Under the pieces are notes generated by a model. That model was not told the DNA's origin and did no database searches. It saw only the letters and a list, made by a program, of their open reading frames with translations. Below are positions 10,251 through 23,001 of a stretch of DNA of 64,000 bases, piece after piece. How positions within the stretch are numbered: the first letter of the stretch is position 1; each line of letters starts with the position of its first letter. This DNA comes from Luzula sylvatica (lineage: Eukaryota > Streptophyta > Magnoliopsida > Poales > Juncaceae): assembly GCA_946800325.1 (NCBI GenBank), contig OX326958.1, forward strand, positions 21,960,414-22,024,413, given 5' to 3'. Made by a program: the position numbers and the translations under genes.

Positions 10251-12785
10251 ATTACAAGAAATCAAAAAATAAAATTTAACCAAAAACTATATTTATTAAA
10301 TTTACTTTTGTTATAATTTTTTAATAATAATAGTAATAATAACTTACTTAAATAGAACATATCAACCCTCTTAAATAGTATAATAATAATACGAAAAGTA
10401 TTCTAATTCTAATATGATATTTGCCCTTTCAGAATAGAGAATAAATAATGATATTTCATATTTAAAATCCAGTGAATCAAACCTGAATTGACTTCAAAAA
10501 TTAAATTATGATCGTCCAATTAATCAATTATTTAAAATTCATAATATCCTTTCTTGACAGTAGTGATTTTCAATAATAAATTTTTTCTTTCTTCTAGAAA
10601 CTTGCCATCAGGCCGGTCCCGATGTTTTGGGACTTTAGACGATTAGTATTTTGTATGATTATATACTAATATAGGAATACCAATTGAAATATTTATTTAA
10701 CGCGCCATACATGATATTTGATATTTTTATTTATGCAAACAAATTGTGTGATATAAGGATACTTTTCGCAAACATGCCGTACAAAAGGAGTCTCCGGTTA
10801 GGAAAACAGAATCAAATGATTCATCGGTAAAATTCAGAACAAAGGCATGATGAGCTTGAACAAAAGCATGAGTAAAAGTATATGCTTTTTCTTTTCAGAA
10901 CCAAAATCATGCTAATTCCTTGATAAAATTCCACCTGTGTTCTTATAAGCTTTTGTTGCACAAAACCCAGAAGAAACAATTTCGATGAATTTCAATGTTC
11001 TTCGTCTTTAAAGTTTAAACAAGAATCAAATGATTTTGCTTAATAAGTCATGGGAGGAAATCAAATTAGAAAAGAATAAAATGAGCAGCATCACTTTTAA
11101 TGGTTAACAAGGTGTGAGATCACGATCATGGTCATGATAATTATTTTGCTAGATACGATAACTCGTAAAATCCTTTTATCAAATGGGCTAAAAGTAAACT
11201 GAACCAATGTCGAAATATGTGAAAAGAGAAACCAGAGATTAAACATTATTTCCGCCTTCAAATATTTGCGCAAGTGCATGCAAATTAACAAACGCACGGT
11301 TATTCCCAATTATCACATTGTGGAGAACATCTTTATTGTGAAGAACATCAATAACTCTTGATATTGAAACTTCAGCATTTGTTGTTCAAATTATTATGTT
11401 TGAATGTAGGAAACTTACACTACGGCAGCTACAATGCTACTGCTTGGATGATCGATATTAAATCTACTATATCATTGTAATTTATATATTTGGATATATA
11501 TAATTAGAAGTTTGAAAACAAGTCTGGATGAATATCATAATGCAAAGATCATTACAATATTAAATGTAATAAATTTATGACCTTTCAATTTTTTTAATTA
11601 AAGCCATAATCAAATCAAATATAAATCTAACAAACAAGTCATTCAAACAAAACAAACTAAAATACATCTTTTTGTAAAATTGGATTTGTAACCTTTCGTT
11701 TAAGGGGAATTTAGTTGCAATAGTAATGACGTTAAAAGGACAAGTCCTATTGGATTTTCACAACCTTAACTGTAAACTACACAAAGATCATTACAAGTAG
11801 TTTTTTCAGTTCATATGTGATTATAAAAAAAAAATCAAATTACCTCGATGGATGAACCAGCGGCTACACAGGCGGATTGAGAAGAGTCTTTGTTGAAATA
11901 ATTCCAATTTTGTTTCCCATTTTGACCAAATTTCTGAAAATTAATAGTTTGTAATATTGATGTCAGTTAGATTAATAGATGTACTACCGGCACCCGGCAC
12001 TTCATTCGGCTATTATTCAGAGAATTGTGCATTACAAAAATACTATACTAAGTTGGGCTTGTACAAAACCAATTGAGCTAAAACAAAAATCATGTACCGG
12101 TCGAGCTAAAACAAATAATTAGAGGAGAGAGATGAAGTTCCATGACAAAGCTTCTTGTAGAAACAAAATTGAGAGAGAGAGAGAGTTGAATATCGCGACT
12201 ATAATGAAACCTTCAATCAATCTAGAAATCACTTCATACATACAAAAATTCGTAAGAGAGATACCATGATTTTGATACATAAAAGTTGGAATGCGAGGAT
12301 CTTCGGATGCAGGAGCACAAGAGAGGGAGGAGATGCGAAAAGCGAGAGTAAGAGGGAGGAGGCGCGCTGAAGAGCTTTTTTCCAGAACAAGGGTTCTAAC
12401 CCTCGTAATCATGAGCGTTGGTGGAAGTACTGCAGTAAGGAGGTGGAAATTATATCAAGTGATGAATTCCACCAAACCAATCAAAGAAAAATTAGCTATT
12501 TACGGTAGATACATCTACTAACTGTCATTACTACGTCAATCCAAACACGCCTAGTGATGGCCATGAACACTACTAAATATATTGATCATGCATTTATTTC
12601 CACAAATAGTATCAAATTAAAATTAACTATTGTGTTTCCAATACCAAAGGTCCAAAACTAACTAAAATCTAATTAATTTCAAAGGTGACTCTATTGCAAA
12701 AGCTAACATTGCTAAATTAATAGCGATTTTATTTTTTTTAATCAAATAACTACTATATCTCTATTTATGGTGATTATATTTATTA
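10251..12785. other. Intergenic DNA without a supportable gene
   Basis: AT-rich sequence. Around 12172-12186 there is a (GA)n run. Short frames between 12119 and 12521 overlap on both strands and match no domain I recognise. The segment ATCCAAACACGCC near 12540 looks like the end of a MITE whose partner I could not find. Confidence 0.5.
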
Positions 12786-13713
12786 GGGGAATTCTTCAAA
12801 AACCCCCCAACTTTTCTGAAAATTCTGAACAACCCCCTTTACTTTTAGAAAACCCCCTATCTTTTTTAGATTCCCTCAAAAACCCCCTATATTTTTTATT
12901 TCTTCAAAAACCCCCTAGTTTTTTTAGATTCTCTCAAAAACCCCCTATCTTTTTATTATGTTTTTTAAAAAATAACCATTATACCCTTTAGTTTTATTTT
13001 TTAAATTTCTATAATTTAATAAATAATGAATATATATTAAACTATTATAAAAAAATTAAAAATAAATAATACATGATATTATAATATTATAATAAATAAT
13101 ATATAGTATTAAAATATTATAATAAATAATATATTGATATTAAAATATCATTTTCAACAATTATTATAATATTTTAATATCAATATATTATTTATTATAA
13201 TAATTTAATATCTATGTATTATTTATTATAATATTTTAATATCAATAAATAATATATGATATTAAATTATTATAACATTTTTATTGATATTTTAATATCA
13301 ATAAAATTATAAAAAATAACTAATGCATGATATTATATTATTATAACATTTTTATTGATATTTTAATATCAATAAAATTATAAAAAATAAATAATGCATG
13401 ATATTAAAATATTATAATAAATAATACATATATATTAAATTATTATAATAAATAATATATTGATATTAAAATATTATAATAATTGTTAAAAAATAAAACT
13501 AAAGGGTATAATGGTTATTTTTTAAAAAACATAATAAAAAGATAGGGGGTTTTTGAGAGAATCTAAAAAAGTTAGGGGGTTTTTGAAGAAGCAAAAAATA
13601 TAGGGGGTTTTTGAGGGAATCTAAAAAAGATAGGGGGTTTTATAAAAGTAGAGGGGGTTTTTCAGAATTTTCAGAAAAGTTGGGGGGTTTTTGAAGAATT
13701 CCCCTTTTTATTA
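12779..13713. mobile_element. Large fold-back element with arms of about 200 bp
   Basis: The left arm starts GGGGAATTCTTCAAAAACCC at 12786. The right arm ends with the reverse complement, terminating in GAATTCCCC near 13704. The arms stay complementary for roughly 210 bases through repeated (T)CAAAAACCCCCTAT units and end in AACCATTATACCC. The centre is AT-rich and itself palindromic, with ATATTATTTATTATAATA-type repeats. TTTATTA occurs at 12779-12785 and 13707-13713 and may be the target duplication. There is no coding capacity. It is structurally related to the element at 46390-47242. Confidence 0.85.
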
Positions 13714-14484
13714 TACTTATATACAATTATTTATATCTTCCATGAATAATGCAAAAAAAAATCCTAATATTATGAAAAAACTAAATCTAACTAATATATA
13801 TTAATTTTCATATTGAAATATATATGACATGTTACAATTTAATTATTTTTTTATGATGAAAAAAAATTAAGAATAAAAATATTTTTTATATATGAAAGAT
13901 TTTATTTGCATAATTTATGGAAGTGATAAAACTAATAGATAAAAGTAAGAAATATCAAACATCAATTCATCATTAACAAGATTTTATAACGGTCATTTGA
14001 TAAAGCAATGCCACCCAATTTCAATTCCAAAAAATTAAAAACATTTTGTTGTAATTAGACCCAATTTTTTTTGTCTTGTTTAGAACTCCTACATCATGCA
14101 GTTTCTCCTCCTAATGACATTTCCTTCGACCAATATGCGAATTCTTAGGAAAAATTAGAACTCTCTTGAAAATAACAAACAATATAAAATAGAACATAAA
14201 AATAATATAGGAAAGTTTTAATTTTAATTGTTGTCTTGATCTTCGGAGGCCATAATTATCAAACTCATATTAAATTGGATTGGACTTTCTAAGAACAAAA
14301 AAAAAGAGTACTTGAATGCCAATACTAAAAAAATAAATAAATAAATATCTAAATTTTCAAAGAGTTTAGTTAATTTTGGAACAACATAACAAGTTCCTAC
14401 TAATAGGAAAATCAGCGGAGGAAGCGATCCAAACAAACAATTTCCTTGCCAGAAAAATGAAATAGATTTAGCATTGACAAATAT
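13714..14484. other. 3' flank of the 14.5-kb gene, AT-rich
   Basis: No gene is visible. The part nearest 14484 should contain the 3' UTR of the minus-strand gene that follows. Confidence 0.45.
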
Positions 14485-15540
14485 TTAGTTTCTTCGAGCT
14501 TCCTTCTGCAAAAGAAATGATGTATCGATAGAAAAAAGTATGAATATCCAACCAAATATTTTAGTTTACTTGTCAAAATTAGTGTTATACCATCGAATTG
14601 TCGTAAAACAAATTCAAACTTGGGAAATAATACCTTCAATTCTCTAGCAATAGAAGGAAGCCACATCTCGCCCCTTAATTTCTTCAACTCCAAAATCCTC
14701 TCTTCCTCTCGTTTCGCCTTCTCTTTCTTTAAAGCTTCCTTTGCATCACATCGTGCTAGAGATTTCTCACACGCCCTTTTTGCCGATTCAATTATGTGGG
14801 TCCCGTCAACAGCGATTGATTTTATTTGCTTCTTAAACTACCAATAAGGAAAACCCTTTTTCTATGAACTTTGATTAGATATAATGTGATTAGATAAAAT
14901 AATTGGGAAGAATATAAGGATTTAAACCATCTTTGATTTTTCATTCGTCTCTTCTCCAGGTAGAATCCTCGGCCTCTTATTTTGCACATGATGAGTATCT
15001 GTTTAGCATAAATAAAGCTTGAATCTTTTCCAATTAAATCGAGCAACAATCTCCCTAAATTATGCTTCTAATTCGACCCGATTTAGTGTCTCGAATTGAT
15101 CGAAGACAAAAATTAAAAAAAAAAACTAACCTTGGGATGACATTCCTGGCGGTGCTCGTTTGAATAATCTGATAATTCCTCCATCTGATTGGGCATCATC
15201 ACTGACAAGTGGGTCTGGCATCCTGACAATCTCGAGATTCTTCTCCAAATGATCGTTAAAAATCTTCTGCGCCTGCCATGACAGAAGCAATATTCAAACA
15301 AAGGAATGCGAATTTTGGGTTCGAGAGATTAGTGATGAGTACCTTTATTTGACAGAGCTTAAGCCCTGATTTATGTGATTTTTGCTCTTGATTATCGGTA
15401 TGAGAGCAGTGATTGGCGTTACCGTTTGAAGAAGGAAGAGTGATTGTGGTGGAGGTGATGGAGTCGATGGCGGCTCTCCACTCGGCGTCTCCGTCCTCAT
15501 CGCCGCTACTGCTGCCGCCGCTCGCCCTGCCGCTCCCCAT
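14485..15540 (-). CDS. Uncharacterised plant protein, five exons, about 207 aa
   Basis: Exons on the minus strand are 15540-15343, 15272-15131, 14998-14928, 14828-14634 and 14505-14485. They sum to 624 bases with matching phases and GT-AG borders. The start is the ATG in MGSGRASGGSSSGDEDGD. The N-terminus is Ser/Gly/acidic and low-complexity. The middle carries KIFNDHLEKNLEIVR, GIIRLFKRAPPG and KRPRILPGEE. The C-terminal part is a charged probable coiled coil (KEALKKEKAKREEERILELK) ending in RGEMWLPSIARELKKEARRN. I remember similar motifs in a widespread, functionally unstudied plant family, but know no name or activity. KRPR could act in nuclear localisation, which is speculation. Exon structure is firm because motif conservation runs across every junction. 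Confidence 0.8.
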
Positions 15541-15604
15541 TATTCCGGCGAAACAAAGATAGTTTTAGAGTTGAGTAAAGGCCTGTTAAAAAGATGAAAG
15601 AATG

Positions 15605-16570
15605 ATATATAAGATAAATTAAGCCCAATCCAATGTAAGTCTGTGTGAATATTAACTGCTGGGATTTATGTATTTACTCTTTGTTAACTTTAAAAATAAG
15701 TATTTACCCTTCTTAAAGTTAAAATATTACATTTACCTTTTGTTAAATCTAAAATATCATATTTACCCAAAAATCGAATACCATCCAATTTTTCCGTTAA
15801 AACTAACGGTCAACTTTTAAAATTACTATTTTACCCTTTTACATATTTCCCCTTCTAAAAACCTAAAATAGTGTATTTACCCTTTTAAGAATTAAGAATA
15901 TATGTATCCATCAAATATTAAGAATTGGACTTTTTGATTCTAGTACATAAGATTAAGAATTAAGAATATTTGACTTCGTATTAAGAATTATACTTCGACT
16001 CCAGATTAAGATTTTCCAAAATACAATTATATTATGTAATTATTAATATAATACTATACTAATAAGTTCATTGATCATAAAATATTTGTATTAATCATTT
16101 TCTAATTACGACAGATATGCACATGTACTTAATTTTCTAATGAAACAAAATAATTTAAAATTTTGATTATTTTACCCTTCTAAAATATGTAAAAAGGCAG
16201 ACTTGGCAATCGCCAACTCCATCAAAAAAATAAATATGTAAAAGGGTAAAATAGTAATTTTAAAAGTTGGCTGTTAGTTTTAATGAAAAAATTGGATGAT
16301 TTTCGATATTTTAATAATTAGATTTAACAAAGGATAAATAAGATAAATTAAGCCCAATCCAATGTAATTCTGTGTGAATATTACCGGCTGGGATTTACGT
16401 ATTTACCCTTTGTTAACTTTAAAAATACGTATTTACCCTTCTTAAAATTAAAATATCATATTTACCCTTTGTTAAATCTAAAATATCACATTTATCCAAA
16501 AATCGAATACCATCCAATTTTTCCGTTAAAACTAACGATCAATTTTTAAAATTACTATTTTACCCGTTGT
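15605..16570. repeat. Direct and inverted repeat cluster (about 730-bp spacing)
   Basis: A segment beginning GATAAATTAAGCCCAATCC near 15613 recurs near 16343. The following block (TTTACCC, GTTAAATC, CCATCCAATTTTTCCG motifs) runs about 230 bases in both. The inner block 15737-15850 also has an inverted copy at about 16236-16332. This looks like a fold-back element whose one arm, with flank, was duplicated. No coding content. Confidence 0.7.
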
Positions 16571-17240
16571 CGAAGCCTGTGAAATCGATTTCCTTATTAT
16601 TAATTTTTTGTTGGATATATTTGAACTTATTTAACTCATGAGAGGATGCAACTCTGATGTAGACAATTAGGACGGAATTCGTCCTCTTGCTTTCATGTAG
16701 TTAACCCTAAATCATTGCGAATGTGAAAGTGAAACACTTTACTTTTTTGCATTATGGTCCCGGTCTCTTTGTGATATTGTTAAAATAGACTTACTTTTCC
16801 ATTATAATATGAAATTATGATAATAAAGTAACGATTTTTAGGATAAAAGTATTGTGTTGGTAAAAATACTTAAAATAGCTATTATGTTGGGGGAAGGACT
16901 TAATGTTAGTGTTTTCAAATATTTTCAGGATGTCATTGTTTATTGAATAGGTATCTTATTGGAAACGATATGATCATATGAGGTGTCGCCTCTTCATTTT
17001 CTAATGGTGGTAACACGTGAAGGTACGTACCCCAAATCTATTGAATAATATATTATTTCGAAGATGTATTTATTTTTATCTCAACCCTTAATATATTTTT
17101 TAAGTAATTGTGTGCTACTTGGGTGATTTCCAGCAAATTCAGTGATTTTTCCGTGCTTCCCCTGCGATTTACACCGTTTTTAAAGGTGATCTTTTAATTT
17201 ACAGGATTTTAGAGTTGTTTTTAGTATTTTCAGCTTTTTC

Positions 17241-17274
<34 letters not shown>
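16571..17274. other. Intergenic DNA ending in a (TA)n run
   Basis: No gene seen. A TA dinucleotide array occupies 17242-17274, immediately before the inverted-repeat element that follows. Confidence 0.6.
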
Positions 17275-17277
<3 letters not shown>

Positions 17278-19161
17278 AATGGTTCAATGGAGTCCTTATA
17301 TGGAGTCCTTATTTGGAATCCAGATCTCAGCCATTGATCTAGTTTGCATGAAAGGCTGAGATTGAAGTAGACAGAACCCTACCCAGCATTTAATTGGCTG
17401 CCCCTCTCCTTCCTCCTTTCTAGAGAACTGTCTTCCTTGTTTGTTTTCTTTGTCTTTATCCTTTGCCACGAGAAAATGAATGGTCGGTCTACTTTCTCTC
17501 CCTTCGCTTCCTCTTTCAGCGGAGAAAATCATGATGTCTCCTCTTACGTAAAGGCTCCACCTTGACCTATTTTCGCCTGAGAAAGAAGTTTCATCCGCCA
17601 ATCAAGAGAAAGAAGAGGATATGATTTGGAGAGCTTTGCAAAATTGTTGTGAAGATTTTAATTGAACTAAGAGGGCTACACGGCTCCACTGCTGAGATTA
17701 TGATGGGTATGTTTTCGATTTTTTCCTCATTTTTGTTGAGTTGTAATGCAAGTGAAAGTTTTTTACAGCGTATTCTAAAGCCTTATTGATTGGTATAACT
17801 GGTACATCTGGTACCAACAGAAACTTGTACGAATGGTACATGTGGTTGGGATAAATCAAGTACCGTTTGGGGTGAAGTTAAGTACGAAATAACTCTTAAT
17901 TGATGGTTAATGTGTTAAAATTGGATCAAACCAGCTACATAAAAAGGATGATTTCAATATGATTTGCAAGGAATTAGGGTGTAGCATTGTAATTAATGGT
18001 TAATGTTATTGTAATGTATATAAATTGTGTAATTCAGCGGAGCGAAACAAATCGAATGAAATTTTATAAATGAAATTGTATACTGATTAGGGTCATGATA
18101 GAATCGTTTGGTTCGGATGTTATGTTTGAAAATGAATTCTGAATGACGAAATGAATAGGAAAACGAATGGTACCGGTACAACAATATCATTTGATTCGGT
18201 CACAGTTATGCATATTTAGATGGGCCCGAGAATGTTAATCTTCAATAGGCCTGAGATGGAATATAGTGCAAAGTATGTGTGTTTCAGGATTGGTAATAGG
18301 ATTAGGTTTGGGGTTGTAAAATTTTAATATAATTGGGTTAGGGTTAAATTAATTGTAATTAGGGTTATGGAATTGTAATGTATAAGATTTTAGTTATCGA
18401 ATGGAGTTGATGTATATAAATTTTGTAATTCGATGATTGTATTCGAATGTTGAGGTTTATGAATACTAGCTAATTTTAGTACTAATCTAATCATGTGAAT
18501 TATAGGGCAAGTTTGGTAATTTTTGTACCAATTCAATGATGTGAATTATACCAAGTCGATACCATGTTCTGGAAAAAAAAATTGTTCAAAACTTTTCACT
18601 AATCGACACCAATTTCTCAAAAATAAATAAGTTCAAAACTATTCACTAAATTTTTACAAATTATATTCAACTCAATCGCACTAAATATATTCTCTTAGCA
18701 TCTTCTCGAAGGCTGATCTTCCCAAAGATCTCTCTTTTCTGTCCCTATCATCAAAGATGAATATATGGCTAAGGCCAGATCTTCAATTTAATGACCATTC
18801 TCAAGTACATGAGGAATCCTTCATAGCAATGTCTCAAACATATTCCATTTGCTTCGATGCCACAACGGTACATCGACTTTTAATTCAACCTGGTCTGCAT
18901 GGGTCGTACCATAAAATTTATCCACAACCATGCAATCAATAAATACAAAAATTGTTTATTTTTGCAGAAAATAATTTGGCGCGTCGAACTTCTTCTCACC
19001 ATGTTTTCTATCTTCTCGTCGAGTTCAAACTGGAGCCTAATTGAAATATAAACAAAAAAGAAATCAATGTTTCATGAGTGTTAAAATAGAAAACTTTGCT
19101 CATATATGAAAATCGATGTCAATGAGGATTTCGCAATTCTTATGCCTTTTCTATTACCCCT

Positions 19162-19302
19162 TCACAAGGGTGGTATACCGTATACATCACAATATAGGGT
19201 GAAATACCCGAGTCTATCAATTTCATGAATCAATGCCATAATCTTATCCCATTCCTTTCTCTGAGGCATTTTGTCGAACACTATGTCTACGACCACTGAA
19301 AA
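19162..19302 (-). pseudogene. Exon-like coding remnant inside the TIR element
   Basis: A 46-codon open segment on the minus strand includes DKMPQRKEWDKIMALIHEID and GYFTLYCDVYGIPP, a composition typical of real protein rather than random AT-rich DNA. A further open, exon-like piece with LQFELDEKIENMVRRSS lies at about 18950-19045 on the same strand. I do not recognise the protein. The pieces could be captured host-gene exons or decayed transposase. No complete gene can be built. Confidence 0.35.
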
Positions 19303-19490
19303 GGTGCACACTGTAGAAAACTATTAGCACTGATCTCCTTCAAATACAGAAAATGCAAATCTCAGATCAAAAGTATAATGTACGGAACCAAATCATCCTT
19401 GGACTCATCTTGGGCTTTTTGTCGAACACTATGGCTACGACCACTGAAAAGTGGATGCATTAGAAAACTAATGGCACTGATCCTCTTTTA
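19271..19490. repeat. Imperfect direct duplication, about 148-bp spacing
   Basis: TTTGTCGAACACTATG followed by CTACGACCACTGAAAAG and TAGAAAACTA occurs at about 19269 and again at about 19418. About 75 bases are shared, with several substitutions. It duplicates the start of the exon-like remnant described for 19162-19302. Confidence 0.75.
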
Positions 19491-20235
19491 ATAGACAAAA
19501 TGCACATCTAAATATCAAGGAGCAGAAAAAATTGAATGAGACTGGACTGAAACCTTTAAAGGCGTCAAAGTATATACCTTTCATGAGATTCAAATACTCC
19601 ATGGTTGATTTAGGGTTTAGGAATAGAGGAGGGTCGTGGGGGCTTGGGAGTGCTTCTCCTCACGATCGTCCGAGCAAGGTTCTTCACGAATTTTTGTAAG
19701 GTTCTTCATCCACTTTGACAAGATCCTTCGTGGCGAAGTTTCCTCTAGAATTTAGCTTAGCGAGGTTGGGAGCAAGACTGGGAGAAGAAACTTGGGAAGT
19801 ACAGGTGGATTTGGCGAGTTGTGGGCAGAGGAGGGGACGAGGAAGAGAAGAGTCGGGCAGGGCATATTTGGAATCCAATCCTAGCCACTCATCTATTCTG
19901 ATGGAGGGTCCAAATTTGGACTCTAAATAAGGACTCCATGGAACTAGCCCCTATATATATATATATATATATATACACAGCCTTGCTAAGGAGAATCAAA
20001 AAAAAAAATCCACGCGTGCAAAATATACTGATGAAACTAGCAAAATATACTATTCAAATTAGCAAAATATATTGATGAATCCAATATGTTAACATAGTTA
20101 AAATTGAGAATACAATAATACATTTTCATAGTATATTTTGATAAATACAAGAATATATTTTGCTAATTGCTAATTTCAATAGTATATTTTAGTCTTTGAA
20201 TTATTTTTTGGATTTTTTTTGTGAATTTTTGTTAG

Positions 20236-20236
20236 C

Positions 20237-20279
<43 letters not shown>
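20236..20279. repeat. (TA)n(TG)n microsatellite
   Basis: A compound dinucleotide tract, TA units followed by about 14 TG units. The flanking 19975-20364 stretch is AT-rich, with several AGCAAAATATACT-like phrases in both orientations and no gene. Confidence 0.9.
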
Positions 20280-20281
<2 letters not shown>

Positions 20282-20364
20282 CTAAGATTGATGATTTGAT
20301 GACCAATGCGATATCAATTAATTTTGGTATATGTTGATTTTCTGCTTGGAAGTGGACCAATCAT

Positions 20365-20428
20365 AGTTCTGGTGGTATGCCTAAGGGTTTTTGTTTGCAA
20401 AAAAAAAAAAAAAAAAAGTTCTGGTGGG
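20365..20428 (+). mobile_element. Tiny poly(A) retro-insertion with 11-bp TSD
   Basis: AGTTCTGGTGG occurs at 20365-20375 and 20418-20428. Between the copies lie only 23 bases (TATGCCTAAGGGTTTTTGTTTGC) and 19 A residues. A direct repeat flanking a short 3' tail plus poly(A) is the mark of target-primed reverse transcription with extreme 5' truncation, as made by LINE machinery on LINE, SINE or mRNA templates. The 23-base tail is too short to name its source. Confidence 0.75.
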
Positions 20429-20887
20429 GGGCCCACGGGATTACTGTTTGGACCGCGTCGGAGATATGGCCTTTGCTTTAATTGACAAATCATTCTTTAT
20501 TTGTAGGTATGTTTATACATATTATTGCAAAATACACCCTTGATGGATTGAAATTTTATTTGGCAAATCATTCTGGTGTGTATTATAGATGCAAATTGTT
20601 AGCTCAACAAAAGTGTTTGATCTTAGATTGTTTCATGGAACACTATATAATAATTTGCAATGATAAAAGATTTCTCTTTATTCAGTGACATGGAGAGATC
20701 ATTTGTTATATGTGTACTATATGTAGCGAGAAATTGTATATCAGAGAAAAATGTTTGAAATTTGCGAATAGTGAATTTGTGACATATTAGAATGTGATTT
20801 TATCGTTTTCAAACAAAAGATGTAGTGTCGAATATGTCAAAAAAAATAAATATGAAATCTCGCACAATTGCACGGGAATACAGCTAA
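20429..20887. other. Intergenic DNA
   Basis: Low-complexity and AT-rich sequence. Short frames exist, but none has recognisable protein features. Confidence 0.5.
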
Positions 20888-23001
20888 TCTATCTAATATA
20901 TAATGCAAGGGGATTTGCTGCCTCCTGGTGCAGCCACGTCACCAGGGGCCTATTTGTAAAAAAAATATTTTTTTTACATTTTGGTCCTTTTTTATTTACA
21001 AATTGGTCCTTTTCCGAAAAAAAATTACATTTTGGTCCTTTTTTTTACATTTTGGTCCTTTATATTTGCATTCTGGCCCTTCGAAGTTTTGAAATTTACA
21101 TTTTAGTCCAGGGGCCTCAAATTGGTCCTATTTTTTAAAAAAAATTATATTTTGGTCCTTTTTTCACATTTTGGTCCTTTATATTTGCATTTTGGTCCTT
21201 CGAAGTTTTAAAATTTACATTTTGGTCCTTTATTATTTTTCTTGCCTGGTGCAGTCCGTCACCAGGGGCCTATTTGTAAAAAAAAATATTTTTTCTACAT
21301 TTTGGTCCTTTTTATTTACAAATTGGTCCTTTTTTGAAAAAAAATTACATTTTGGTCCTTTTTTTCATTTTGGTCCTTTATATTTGCATTTTGGCCCTTC
21401 GAAGTTTTGAAATTTACATTTTGGTTCTTTTTTATTTACAAATTGGTCCTTTTTTCGAAAACAAATTACATTTTGGTCCTTTTTTTTACATTTTGGTCCT
21501 TTATATTTGCATTCTGGTCCTTCGAAGTTTTGAAATTTACATTTTAGTCCAGGGGCCTCAAATTGGTCCTATTTTTTAAAAAAATTATATTTTGGTCCTT
21601 TTTTCACATTTTGGTCCTTTATATTTGCATTTTGGTCCTTCGAAGTTTTAAAATTTACATTTTGGTCCTTTATTATTTTTCTTGCCTGGTGCAGCCACGT
21701 CACCAGGGGCCTATTTGTAAAAAATAATATTTTGTTTACATTTTGGTACTTTTTTATTTACAAATTGGTCCTTTTTTCGAAAAAAAATTACATTTTGGTC
21801 CTTTTTTTATATTTTGGTCCTTTATATTTGCATTTTGGCCCTTCGAAGTTTTGAAAAATACATTTTAGTCCAGGGGCCTCAAATTGGTCCTATTTTTTTA
21901 AAAAAATTATATTTTGGTCATTTTTCACATTTTGGTCCTTTATATTTGCATTTTGGTCCTTCGAAGTTTTAAAATTTACATTTTGGTCCTTTATTATTTT
22001 TCTTGAAAAACTAAAATAAAATTATAATAAGTTGAACAATATTAATAAAAGAACATCTTGCAAATATTTAAAAATAAAATATCACAAAACTATTAAAAAA
22101 TACATAAAAAGAAAACTAAAATAAAAAATAGACGTTTAAATAGATATTTTCTATGAATATATTTGCAAGATGTTTATTTATTATCATTTAATGTTAGTTT
22201 TTTTATGAATAAAGAATGTAATATTAAAATTATATAAACAAAATATGTAATAATTTAAATTTTTTTAAATCACTACGTGTTAAGAAGTGTTTATGAATTT
22301 TCTTAAAATTAATAAAAAATAACAAAAATAAGTTTTAATTATTACATATGAGATTTGGAGGGTATTTTGGGAAAAAAAAAATTAATATCATCATAAGGAG
22401 TATTTTAAAATAAAAGTTTGGTAAAGAGTTTTTTTTTTTTTGGAGTTTACGAAAAGATAGAGAATTTTTTATAATATCCAAAAAAAATTAGGGGGTTAAA
22501 AATATACCAAATCATGGATGTGCGAATAATCATGACATAATTTAAATTAAAGGTTCGAACGAAACGGTTAGCGATGACATCGTCAAACTTTGTTGTTGGC
22601 TGACCACACAAAGGACGAAAAATATTTGTGCTAAATATGTAGCGAAATTAAGGATTTGTGAAATTAAAAACACTCTTTTTTTCAGCAATGTTTTCTGAAC
22701 TATTATGTTCTTAATAAATTTCATGACGACTCATTCGTTCTTTTTTCTTATTTTACTTATGAAGTATAAAATATAGATAATTTTTTTAGCAATAACCGTT
22801 TGAATTATTCAAGAAATCTGGTTCTTAAAATATTCAAACGATTTTTGCTACAAAATTTCACTCGCACACAACACACTAAATTACACATATAATAATGATT
22901 ACAAAAAGAAAGTCACATACACAAAATGAACAACAATTTTTTTCAACTATATTACTTATAAACCCGAACAGCCCCGCGCAATTGCGCGGGGGTAATGCTA
23001 G
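20888..23001 (+). mobile_element. Non-autonomous Helitron, copy 2
   Basis: It starts with TCTATCTAATATATAATGC after an A. It ends with the palindrome CCCGCGCAATTGCGCGGG (22973-22990), then GGTAATGCTAG, with T following at 23002. The interior mirrors copy 1: a minisatellite of TTTTGGTCCTTTATATTTG units (about 20990-22000), then the fold-back relic, then the 3' segment. No helicase or RPA gene is present. The hairpin is perfect here but has lost a CG pair in copy 1, so this copy keeps the better preserved terminus. Confidence 0.92.

Larger units (their letters stand above)
17275..19951. mobile_element. TIR DNA transposon, about 2.7 kb, carrying gene-like pieces
   Basis: The left end (GGTTCAATGGAGTCCTTAT around 17281, with TTTGGAATCC a little inside) pairs with the reverse complement of the right end (ATAAGGACTCCATGGAAC around 19925-19945, with CCAAATTTGGA inside). 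About 36 bases match at roughly 80 percent. Both ends abut TA microsatellites (17242-17274 and 19952-19974), so the target duplication cannot be defined. The interior has no transposase that I recognise but contains exon-like open segments on the minus strand. A Mutator-like or other TIR superfamily is possible; this is unresolved. Confidence 0.6.
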
